Shown: in pieces, positions 1-8,345 of the stretch
Layout of the letters: each line of letters begins with the position of its first letter
Position numbering within the stretch: position 1 is the stretch's first letter
Origin: Funneliformis mosseae
Lineage: Eukaryota; Glomeromycota; Glomeromycetes; Glomerales; Glomeraceae
Direction: 5' to 3'
Assembly: GCA_910592005.1 (NCBI GenBank)
Contig: CAJVPP010002369.1
Coordinates: forward strand, 1 to 15,115
Length of the DNA: 15,115 nucleotides
Position numbers and translations under genes: made by a program
Notes under the pieces: generated by a model
Databases searched by the model: none
Told to the model about the DNA's origin: nothing
The model's input: only the letters and a program-made list of their open reading frames with translations

Positions 1-880
1 GTTTATTTACTATAAAATTATTATGCTGTTTTCTTGATCAAATTGTGAAACTATTGATTGCTAAAATTAGAAAAAAAATAAACAAAAATTATAATCATGA
101 TATAAAAAGACTAAAAACAAAAAAATTTTATTTTAATTTTAATTTTTTATTCCTTTTTTTATTTTTTAAAAACTAAACGAAAAATATTAAATATAATAAA
201 ATAAATGAAAAGAAACTAAAAAAAAGGTAAAAAAAGATAAATAATAAAAGAAAGTAAAATAAAAATAAAATAAAAGTAAAAAATAAATAAGAAATTAAAT
301 AAAGTAAAAAATAATAATAAAAAAATATAAAACAAAAGTAAATAAAATAAAAAAAATAAAAAATGAATAAAAAATAACAAAAAGAAAAACTAAACAAAAA
401 ATAAAATTAAAATTAAAAAATAATTGGAATGATTGCTCAAATTTAAAAATAAAAGAAAAAAATAAATAAAAATAATAAAAATAATAAAATAATAAAAATG
501 AATAAAATGATCATTTGTATTTTAAAAATTAAAATAAAAAATAAAAAAATGTTTGAAATAATCACTTAAATTTAAAATTAAAATAAAAATAAATAAAAAA
601 AAAAAACTAATTTTAAAATAATTAAAAATAAAAATAATATTATATTAAATATATATATATATATATGTAGTATTTAATTATATACAGCATTTATTATATT
701 ACTTATAAATCTTATATGCAGACATGTATGTATGCAATAATAAATCATATTTAAATTCTTTTTAATTTTTAAAAATTTGATTTTTATTAAATTTTTTAAT
801 TTTTTTATTAAAAAAAATAAAATTTTTATTTATTAAAATTTTTTTACAAATAAGATGTTAAAATATATAATATTAGAAAA
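1..880. repeat. AT-only low-complexity DNA
   Basis: Almost entirely A and T, with long A-rich runs such as repeated 'aaataaaa' on the plus strand from about 60 to 620. A 74-residue frame of mostly Phe, Tyr, Leu and Ile can be read on the minus strand at 173-397, but it is only the translation of this A-rich tract. No promoter, splice signal or conserved coding pattern is visible. A short (TA)n run lies at 650-666. Confidence 0.85.
650..666. repeat. (TA)n microsatellite
   Basis: An uninterrupted AT dinucleotide run of 17 bases inside the AT-rich tract. A similar shorter run occurs at about 3248-3262, inside a copy of the dispersed repeat described at 3065-3480. Confidence 0.85.
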
Positions 881-1260
881 AATTAAAATAGTATATGTAG
901 AATCTGAAAATAATTATCACAAAAGAATCTCAAGTAGATGTGAATATTAGAACTAAAGTAAAATAAATAATCTAAAAAATAATAATACTAAAACATTAAT
1001 ATCAGTATTTAAAAATCTAAAAGAAATAAGAAACTGTATATTAATAAATAAGAAAATAAGATTACTTTTGAGTATTAAAATTAATTATTTAAATTGTAAC
1101 TTTTTAAAATCCTTGAAATGAAGTGATCATGTAATTTAAATGGTCATAGAAATTTTAAATATATGACAATTAGATTTAACCCTAAAAAATCTTTACAAAT
1201 AAGCCTAAAATCATTAAAATTAGATTACAGAAAGCTAAAATAGCTTTAAAATTAGTAAAA
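880..1260. repeat. Diverged duplicated segment, copy A1
   Basis: This segment aligns with 1423-1806 at an offset of about 540-545 bp. Anchors are 'aaagaatctcaagtagatg' at about 923 against 'aaagaattttaagtaggaa' at about 1466, then 'gaatatta' and 'aactaaagtaaa', 'taaaattaattattta' near 1077 and 1619, and 'attacagaaagct' near 1225 and 1764. Identity looks moderate, with many substitutions and small indels, so the duplication is old. Each copy ends in a small hairpin of the form 'aaagct-(a/g)aaat-agcttt'. No coding content is seen. Confidence 0.75.
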
Positions 1261-1422
1261 AATACAAAAAAGTAAAATTATAATTTATTATAATAAATTT
1301 TAAACATAAATATCTAAATATCTATTAATCTAATTCTATTAAATTTTATATACAAATTTAATAGATTCTGATCTTTCAAATAAATTCAAATTTATCAAAA
1401 TCTAATTATCTGATTTAGAAAT

Positions 1423-1806
1423 ATTTGAGAAAAACTGAAAGAAATTATTTTAAGACTCACCATTAAAGAATTTTAAGTAGGAATGAATATTACAACTGAA
1501 GTAAAAAGAACTATTTAAAAAGTAATAATACTAAATACTAATTTTAGTCTCTGAAATCTAATAAATGTGAGAAAATTATGTATCAATATGTAAGAAAATA
1601 AGGTTATTCATAAATGTTTAAAATTAATTATTTAATCTACAAATTCTTAAATACTTGTAAATAAAATAATTATATAATAAGAATTATAAAAATATTAATT
1701 TAATAATAATAAGATTTAGCATGAAAAGTCCTTTAAAATAAATTAAAATTCATTAAGATTGAATTACAGAAAGCTGAAATAGCTTTAAGAATTAGTAAGA
1801 TCTTGA
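1423..1806. repeat. Diverged duplicated segment, copy A2
   Basis: Partner of the 880-1260 segment, in the same orientation, separated from it by about 160 bp of unmatched AT-rich DNA. The copies share order and spacing of several 12-20 base anchors over the whole length, which chance AT-richness does not explain. What the parent sequence was (a transposon end, LTR or satellite unit) cannot be told from two copies. Confidence 0.75.
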
Positions 1807-2310
1807 GCAGAATTAAAGTTAATTTTGAAAAAAGTATTTATAAGTGAATTTTATATTAATTTTTTAATAATACTAAGATTTAATTACTTAAAAAAGATGA
1901 AAAAATTGATTATTATTATGTAAAAATATTAAGCTACTTATGAAGTCTTAAAATGTAAAATTTAGTAAAAAAGATTGTTAATTATTTATATAATATGAAT
2001 TATCAATTAAAAAATTGCTAAATGAAAACCTTTAGATTTAGGATAATAAGATATTTAAATGAGTTAAATTTTGTAAAATTTGGATCATTAGAAATGGATT
2101 TAATATTATTACTTGAAAATTTTATTATGTTATATTATGAATTTTATTAATTATTTATAATATATGATATACCATTATAACAAATTATATTTATTATTAG
2201 ATAATTTTAATTCTATAATAATAATAGGAAGATTTTATTAAATAATTGTATAATTTAAGAAAATATAAATTTAAAAAATACAGAAAAAAAGAAAAAATAA
2301 AAATATAAAC
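1807..2310. other. AT-rich gene-free stretch
   Basis: Nothing identifiable: no open frame of useful length, no splice-site arrangement and no clear repeat partner in the window. Composition matches the flanking repeat DNA. Confidence 0.6.
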
Positions 2311-2398
2311 AGAGTTAGGGCTTAGATTAAAGATTAGAATTCAGATTAAAAGTTAGAATTCAGATTAATATTTGTATTATATTATGGATTAGAATTCT
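2311..2398. repeat. Degenerate TTAGRN-like hexamer block 1
   Basis: Runs of variants on 'ttaga(a/t)' and 'gttagg' follow one another: 'gagttagggcttagatta', 'agattagaattcagatta', and a near repeat 'agttagaattcagatta'. One exact TTAGGG is present at 2314-2319. It resembles an eroded hexanucleotide minisatellite; TTAGGG is the telomere unit of many fungi, but this block is too degenerate to call interstitial telomere DNA. Confidence 0.45.
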
Positions 2399-2587
2399 AA
2401 TTAACTTTATATTTTTAATTTATTTTAATTTATATATAATTTTAAAAGTTTTTATATACCTTAATTTAATTTCATTATTTACTTTATTATTATAAAAGTA
2501 TATAATTGCATATAATAATAAATTATAAATAAAAGTTTAAATTAACTTATAGATTATTTTATAGTTTACAATAAATAATGTAATGAT

Positions 2588-2960
2588 TAAATAGGATTTT
2601 CTATAAAGTGAAAAAATACTAACTGATTATTACATTATTTTAAATTTATTAAAATTTTACCTCTTTTTATTGTAAAGTAATTCTAGTGTATCTTCTAAAT
2701 AGAATTGCTAATTTATATATATATTATGCTAATATACTTTATTATAAAAAATTGTTATACTTTATCAATCAAATTTTTTAAATTAGATATAAGAAAATCA
2801 GATTGGAAAAATTCATATTAGTTAATATAAAAATTTCTGAAATTTATCCTAAAATTAAATAAAATCTCCAATCAATTTAAGTTTAGGTTACAAAATTAAA
2901 AATTATATGTATAGCAAAACCTAATTCTATAGGATTTATTTTTATTTTAATATTTAGATA
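2588..2960. repeat. Dispersed repeat B, copy B1
   Basis: Aligns over most of its length with 3065-3480. Shared anchors are 'taggattttc-ataaagtgaaaaa' (about 2593 and 3069), 'acct(c/t)ttttt' (2659 and 3191), 'gtaat(t/c)cta', a short TA run, 'tttattataaaaaa', 'aaaaatttctgaaa' and 'ata(t)gtatagca'. The copies lie in the same direction with an offset of about 475-532 bp; the difference comes from extra minisatellite units at the start of the second copy. The order of anchors supports a true ancient duplication. Confidence 0.75.
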
Positions 2961-3175
2961 AAATATTTTCATGAAGTAAAAAAATTCTTATTAATTATTA
3001 CATTTAACATTTATATAAGACTTTCCATAAAGTGAAAAATCTTAATTAATTAAAATTTAGTATTTAAATAGGATTTTCATAAAGTGAAAAATTATTATTA
3101 ATTAATACATTTAACATTTAATTAAGATTTTTTTACAAAATGAAAAATTCTTATTTAATAATTACATTAATTATT
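2960..3175. repeat. Tandem minisatellite, about four 52-55 bp units
   Basis: Four successive units begin near 2966, 3021, 3073 and 3128. Each has the form 'ttttc-ataaagtgaaaaa', then 'ttcttattaatta' and 'ttacatttaacattta'. A single related unit lies at the start of repeat copy B1 near 2596. The expansion therefore happened at the junction between the two B copies, probably by unequal exchange. Confidence 0.7.
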
Positions 3176-3480
3176 AATTATAAAAATCTTACCTTTTTTT
3201 GTTACAATAGTAATCCTAGAATATTACTTAAATAGGGTTACTAGTCTATATATATATATATTATACTAATGTATTTCATTATAAAAAATATTATGTTCTA
3301 CTAATTAGATTTTTTAGATTAGATATTGGAAATTAAATTGAGAAAATTTATATCAGAGAATATAAAAATTTCTGAAAATTTATTCAAAAATTAATTAATC
3401 TTTGATTAATTAAATTTCAGATTATGAGATTCAAGATTACATATATAGCATAGCTTGATCTTATGTATCTATTTTTTATT
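3065..3480. repeat. Dispersed repeat B, copy B2
   Basis: Second copy of the repeat seen at 2588-2960, with the same anchors in the same order, including an (AT)n run at 3248-3262. Its first part overlaps the last two minisatellite units. No open reading frame is shared between the copies, so it is probably non-coding or long decayed. Confidence 0.75.
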
Positions 3481-3617
3481 TTATTTTATTTAGCATTATT
3501 TAAAAAAAATTTCAATTAAAATTCAATTATTTAATTAAAATCAATTATTAAAAAAAGTATTTAAAAATAAAAATTATAATTTTAAAAATAAATTAAAAAA
3601 ATTTGATATTACAAATC

Positions 3618-3725
3618 ATGAAGATTAAGGTTAAAATTAGAGTTAGAATTAGCATTAGAATTAGATTATTTTACAAATTAAGTTTGAATTAGAGTTAAGT
3701 TTAGGATTAGAGTTATGATTAGATG
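3618..3725. repeat. Degenerate TTAGRN-like hexamer block 2
   Basis: A run of 'gttaga', 'attaga', 'attagc', 'gttaag' and 'attagg' variants in near-hexamer register. It has the same character as the block at 2311-2398, and like that block it lies before a copy of repeat B (here the partial copy at 3797). The repeated block-then-B order suggests that both belong to one larger duplicated unit. Confidence 0.5.
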
Positions 3726-3796
3726 ATTTATTAATAAAATTAATTATAAATTAGCAATATTATTAATTATTTATAAAAATGTTATTATTATTTTTT

Positions 3797-3882
3797 TAAA
3801 TTTATTAAACCTTTACATTTTTTCCATTATGATAATGATCCTGAAGTATTACCTGTTTGTAGAATCACTAATAATATAGTAT
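3797..3882. repeat. Dispersed repeat B, partial copy B3
   Basis: About 85 bp match the middle of copies B1 and B2: 'taaatttattaaa', 'ctttac', a T-rich run, 'attat-ataatgatcctgaagt', 'attac' and 'tagaat(c/t)(a/g)cta'. The later part of the repeat cannot be followed. It is the most diverged copy. Confidence 0.55.
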
Positions 3883-4650
3883 AAAACTGTATTTGAAAAT
3901 CTAACATTTCTGATATAATTAACATAATTAATAAAATAGACAAATACAATATATTCGATTATTAAATAAATTAGTTATATTAAATATATAAAATAAATTT
4001 CTTATATCATTTATGTAAACAATTTATACAAATACAAATTTATAAATTAGTTAAATATAAAGTTTTCTATAATTTTCTTTTAGTTTTAATAATAATAAAC
4101 TTTTAATAAAACATACAATTACTTACATCATTAGACTTTAGTTTTTTTTTTTTATTTCAATAGCCTTTGTAAATTATTTTTATTTATAATTAATAAATAA
4201 AGCAATTTATGATTGTGATTGTGTTATTATTTAAATTAAAAAATTGTTACACTGCCTTATCTAACTATTACAATTTACAAGAATCATACATTAATGTTAT
4301 AAATTTTTTAAATCTACTATTTATATATTATAAAATTTTTTTTTGCTTTCAAAAATTACTGGAGTTTTAAATAAATCTGGATTTAATTCGAACTGAATAA
4401 ATCTGAATTTATCAAATTCGATTCCAACCTCTATATGATGATTTTCAAATAAAAATTTAATGAATAAGGAAGAAGATAAATGAAGAAAATATAATTAGGT
4501 GATAAATGATGTAATTGGATTTGAAAATATTAAAAATTATAAAAGAAAATGACCTTTGATAAATACGATTTGCTCACAAAATAATAAATATTTAAATTCA
4601 GAAGGTTCGATGGGTTTTGTCACCCGTCGAAAACTTGTGGAATCAAATGA
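3883..4650. other. Gene-free transition from AT-rich to mixed DNA
   Basis: No gene or clear repeat is seen. Composition changes between about 4350 and 4560: the left side is nearly all A/T, while to the right GC-containing words such as 'gttcgatgggttttgtcacccgtc' (broken here for length) become common. This is where the repeat-only block gives way to DNA that has held genes. Confidence 0.55.
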
Positions 4651-4653
4651 AAA

Positions 4654-4788
4654 ATGCAAAGCCAATTAAGAAATTCATTATCGATTTTACCATTAATCAA
4701 TTCATCTTTATCTGATCGCAAACAAATGGCAAAAGAATTTATCATAGGGGAGATGATAAAATTATTAAAATCTTTAAAAATTTATTAA
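4654..4788 (+). other. Possible short coding remnant (44 codons), unrecognised
   Basis: An ATG at 4654 opens 44 codons to a TAA at 4786-4788. The frame reads as a mixed-composition peptide beginning MQSQLRNSLS and ending EMIKLLKSLKIY, with an amphipathic helix-like second half. Codon variety is better than in surrounding AT-rich DNA. There is no family match I can name, no partner exon, and a stop lies two codons upstream of the ATG. It may be an eroded exon or chance. Confidence 0.2.
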
Positions 4789-5101
4789 CAGAGTATATTA
4801 TTGATATCTACAACGAATTGAAAAGAATAGTAGTAATAAAGATATCTAATAAAAAATGTTACATCTCAGAAGTTTTGATGTCTAGGATAATTTGATACGT
4901 TGCATAACCCAAAGATGACATTATTTAGCACATCCCTCAATGTAATTTGAATTTTATAATTTAATAATTTTTTGTAAACATGAAAATTTTTGATTTTACA
5001 CGCATCTAGAAATGATAAATTCTTTAAATTTTATTTTGCAAATTGATAAGCGTACAAAAAGAAATCTTTATCTTAAAAAAAATTTAATGTAAAAAGTATT
5101 A

Positions 5102-5497
5102 TTAATATTTCAGATTCTGGTTTTGGACAACATCAAAGTGCATAAAGTAATACAAATAGTTATTTAAAATAATAATACAACATTGTAATATAAGAGCAGT
5201 AAAATATTTTACTTTATACGAATAAATTACCTTTCTAAAGAAATTGTCAATACTTATATTCTGCAAGTACCCTCCGGATTCATAGCCTTCCTTGCAAACG
5301 CCAAAACGACAAATGTCTTCTATAACAGAGCATTGGTAGATATCATTCTTCGCTTTCGAAACCACAGAAGCGACCTTAAGGTTGGCCTGAGTTTGGAACA
5401 TTGCAGACGCTAGCAATCAGGAGTGCAATCGGCAGAAGCACCAGAGATAAGAAAAATTAAGAGTCCAAAAAAATAGATGAAAAGCGAACGTGATCAT
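5102..5497 (-). pseudogene. Broken small secreted cysteine-containing protein gene
   Basis: Reading from an ATG at 5497-5495, the frame gives MITFAFHLFF. At the seven-T run (plus strand 5467-5473) the sensible frame changes to GLLIFLISGASA then DCTPDC. Together these make a good signal peptide with an Ala-x-Ala cleavage site, then cysteines. A TAG follows at 5412-5410, and a further change of frame is needed to reach DIYQCSVIEDICRFGVCKEG and its continuation to FFRK. A plausible 114-bp intron (GTAATT at 5230 to CAG at 5117) then joins to a last short exon NLKY and stop at 5104-5102. A cysteine-bearing middle part (SVCNVPNSGQP, FCGFESEE) is legible only in another frame. I read it as a relic of a small secreted protein of unknown role. 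Sequencing error at the T run could explain one break but not all. Confidence 0.55.
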
Positions 5498-5829
5498 TTT
5501 CGAATATTCGTTTTGGTGGTTCTAGTTTTTTATTTTTGAAAAAAATATTTTTCACATAGATGATTATGATCATGTTATGATAAGAAGATCACTACACCTT
5601 ATTATTTAGTCTGTTATTATGTTAAAACTTTCGTAATAAACTATTCTACTGAATTTAAAATTAGTAAGGTTGACAAAATTTTGTGATATTATTTATTAGA
5701 TATATAAATCAGACAAGTCAAAGTATATAATATCTAATCATCAAGTATGTCATTATGCCGATTGACATAGAAAAATACAACACATTAATAATTTTCCTTA
5801 TTAAATATTAATCCTCTAATTAATGACCA
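5498..5829. other. Intergenic, nothing identified
   Basis: Mixed AT-rich DNA upstream of the broken secreted-protein gene. A TATA-like 'atataaat' at 5701-5708 reads on the plus strand but faces no gene. No open frame, RNA gene or repeat partner is seen. Confidence 0.5.
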
Positions 5830-6015
5830 AAAAATTGACATAATAATTCCTAGAATTACTAGCATTGATACTAAAAGTACTTAATATTTATTGGTCAACC
5901 GATCGATAAGACGATAATAATTAACTTCCCTAAATAAAATTAGCCTGAGTTCTTTGTAGTGACCATCTTTTTACGTATGAAGCTAGTAATGCTAGGAATA
6001 TGTTATTTCCGGTCA
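5830..6015. repeat. Imperfect inverted repeat (hairpin, possibly eroded MITE)
   Basis: The sequence attcctagaattactagc at 5846-5863 is the reverse complement, with one mismatch, of gctagtaatgctaggaat at 5982-5999. Weaker pairing continues on both sides: 'tttta-gtat-aa' outside the core and a 'ggtca' word at the far end. Arms total about 40-50 bp around a loop of roughly 115 bp. No target duplication is visible, so transposon origin is only a guess. Confidence 0.5.
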
Positions 6016-6315
6016 ACTTCGAGATCGTAATACTTTTTATGATCCATAGTCCCTAACTCATTTATTTCAAGATAAATTTAGGTTATGGAAAATCTATTAG
6101 GGAACGATCAATCATATGATTTTACCTGGCACTCATTACTTCGCAATACAATTGTAATATCATACATTTTGATGCGCATAAATAGTCTGATGCAAAAACA
6201 TCATCGTTTGTGCGTTCCGTTTCGGAATGTCGATCACTTTTGCCAGAAAAAAAAATATTTATATAATTAGTTACCGTGTTAACGATTCTATTTATATAAC
6301 CAGATTTTCTTTGAA
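6016..6315. other. Intergenic, nothing identified
   Basis: This is the 3' flank of the SAM-nuclease-kinase gene. A 61-codon plus-strand frame at 6085-6270 shows no domain, has no supporting signals, and ends in an A-rich run; I do not accept it as a gene. Confidence 0.5.
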
Positions 6316-6321
6316 TTTATT
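6316..6321 (-). terminator. Polyadenylation signal AATAAA
   Basis: On the minus strand AATAAA occurs about 27 bases after the TAA of the SAM-nuclease-kinase gene, a usual distance for a cleavage and polyadenylation signal. In AT-rich DNA the hexamer also arises by chance. Confidence 0.4.
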
Positions 6322-6347
6322 TATAAAGTTGCAATAAGAAATATTAA

Positions 6348-8198
6348 TTACATATAGCAATCGAATAAACGGGATAATTCAGATTCCTCTTGTAGAAACA
6401 GCTCCTTTTTATCAGTAACAATTGACTTCCCAAAGTCAATAAAATATACATTACCTTTTTCATTAACTAAGATATTTTCTTTTCGAATATCGTTGTGAAG
6501 AACGTTATGACTATGAATTATCTTTAATGCCTTGAGAGCCATATCCTTTTGCCATTCCTCTATTTTATGTAAGTTCAAAATAGTACCAACAATTGTCATA
6601 CCCATAACATAGCCCATTCCACCCCCATAATAACCATAACATACCAATTTTGGAATATATAATCCTTGAACTTTAGAAAGAAGATTGTATATTTCGATTT
6701 CATTTTGCATTTTATAAAAAAATTTTCTATTCTTATATAGATCTAAGGCCTTCAGAGCTATTATTTGCCCATGGAATTCGCATCGGTAAGTCCCTCCGGT
6801 TTGTCCATAGCCTAATGAACGTTCAAACTTAAATTCAGAACAATCAAAAACATGTTCCATTGGATCCTGATTTTCCCGTGATCCTCGGTTATCAGACGTT
6901 CTCGACAAACTTCTCAAGTTATAACGAGAATTATTCAAACTTCTGGGAATCTGGCCACCTCCAAAATTTTGTTGACTTTGCTGTAAAGCTAAATTTTGTC
7001 TACTACTATTCATTATGTTATGATGGGGAGATGTGGAATCTTCCTCTGCTAACTGAGCCAAATATGCGTATGATTTAAGCACTGGTGGATTGATTGAAAC
7101 ACGTTGAAGAGGGTGTGAAATGTGAAGCTCCGTATGAGTATGTTTTGGTCGATACAGGAAAAAGTGAATATCATAACTTGAAAGAATTCCATATTGAAGT
7201 TGTAATGATGACATATAATTGTAAATTTGCCTAATTATATCATGTGAATGGGAACTAAAATCTTGCCTTTCCAGCTTTTCATCAGTCAATCCTACCAAAT
7301 CCCTTAAAAGGATGTCTCTCTTGATTTCTAATGCCAAGATTTTCTTCGTGAAAGTATCGTTAATTTTAAGACGGCAAGTATAATCAGGTACGAAAGGACC
7401 AATATTAGGGTCATTTCTAGAGAAGTCGGAATCCTTCTGCTTTGCAAACATATATTTTTTCATAACCTCGTTCAATACACCAAATATATTGACTTCCATA
7501 GCTGTGTAGACATTTGTCTCAACGACTCTTTGTACACCATGAAAAAATTGTGGTCTCTTGAATATCTCCTGTTCAAAAAAGTTGTACCGCTTCACTTCTG
7601 TTAAAAATTCATTCCAACGCGCTATTTTTGTAGGCCAAGCGCCATATACTTTTGTTGAGTTAATCGAAGTACTGGTATCAAGAGGATAATTTGCAGATGG
7701 AGGAATACATGATAAAACTTCATTAATAGTAAGGAGCCCTATTGAAATGACAAACGGGTTGAGTAAAGAAATAATGTGTTTTTTTAGGCGGGTTTGACGA
7801 TAAGAAGAAATAGAGAAAAGCACAAGGATAAGTAATTATTCGGTATTTTATAACAGACAGGCAAATCAGAGAAATGAATAATAAATACTACTGCCTTTAA
7901 AAGCGTCTGTTGACATATAAACTATTTTATGATAGAACTTACTTTGATTATTTAACTTATCGATCAACAAGCCAAGTCTTTTAGCTGGTCCATAAGGAAC
8001 GTTAAAGGGAGAAGCACAAAACTCATCTTTGGTCATATTAACAAAAGCAAATCCATCAAGTTTCTGAGTACGAACATTTTGTAATTCACTCTCATCAAGG
8101 AAGTTCATTGATTGTAAATAATCGATAAGTTTTTCCGTGTTATATTTTTCCACATCTTCGACGTTAGGTTCGCGAGAGATAGCAGATGAAGTTGACAT
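6348..8198 (-). CDS. SAM domain - PD-(D/E)XK nuclease-like - kinase-like protein (Crinkler-type architecture)
   Basis: Two exons, 8198-7943 and 7738-6348, give 548 residues. The ATG at 8198 is the first in-frame ATG; upstream only GTG is available before a stop. The 204-bp intron (GTAAGT...CAATAG) joins phase exactly, making Arg86. Residues 13-82 look like a SAM interaction domain (VEDVEKYNTEKLIDYL, DGFAF, GPAKRLGLLIDKL). Residues about 115-300 look like a PD-(D/E)XK nuclease fold, with Pro-Asp at 203-204 and the ALEIKRD strand carrying Glu223 and Lys225. A Gln/Asn/Ser-rich linker covers about 318-377. Residues 384-548 form a compact kinase-like domain: glycine loop LGYGQTGG (394-401), Lys415 in IIALKAL, HNDIRKEN with Asp502 and Asn507, and IDFG at 519-522. 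It stops 26 residues after DFG, so the usual C-lobe is absent, as in RIO/Bud32-like small kinases. SAM-headed nuclease and kinase proteins of this kind are typical of fungal Crinkler-related effectors; secretion or nuclear action is not shown here, and no signal peptide is seen. All catalytic residues appear intact. Confidence 0.82.
7739..7942 (-). other. Intron between SAM exon and nuclease-kinase exon
   Basis: The donor GTAAGT lies at 7942-7937 and the acceptor AG at 7740-7739, preceded by a pyrimidine-containing tract and a branch-like 'tttactcaac'. The join is phase 1 (A + GG gives Arg86). Reading through instead meets stops, and the downstream exon has no ATG before its nuclease part, so splicing is needed to start the protein. 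At 204 bp it is longer than the 80-114 bp introns inferred elsewhere in the window. Confidence 0.75.
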
Positions 8199-8345
8199 GT
8201 TTGATTTCAATTCAGGTAAAACAACTATAGTATGACAAATGTGCGGTCGAATTGTGCAGTTCAGAAAAAAAAGAAAAATTTGCACAAAATAAGGGTATGT
8301 AGAAATCTATTGTCGCACAAATCAGTCAGAACGACCAATAATTGC
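8199..8345 (-). promoter_or_regulatory. 5' leader and promoter region with an inverted CCAAT
   Basis: Minus-strand sequence upstream of the SAM-nuclease-kinase ATG. It has a T-rich (pyrimidine) stretch near 8265-8280 just before the leader, and a CCAAT word on the plus strand (8335-8339, ATTGG relative to the gene) about 140 bases upstream of the ATG. No good TATA box is seen. A hydrophobic stretch can be translated here, but only from a GTG. Confidence 0.35.

Noticed and set aside
173..397. 74-codon Phe/Tyr-rich minus-strand frame
   Set aside because: It is the translation of an A-rich simple tract and has no real coding composition.
6860..7078. 72-codon plus-strand frame
   Set aside because: It is antisense to the nuclease-kinase exon and has no independent signal.
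7739..7823. Independent 491-residue protein starting at 7823
   Set aside because: The first codon is GTG, the first 29 residues match no expected domain, and an in-phase splice to the SAM exon fits much better.
8199..8285. Hydrophobic N-terminal extension of the SAM protein that could pass for a signal peptide
   Set aside because: The extension can begin only at GTG; a stop lies upstream and there is no ATG in frame before 8198. It is read as 5' leader.
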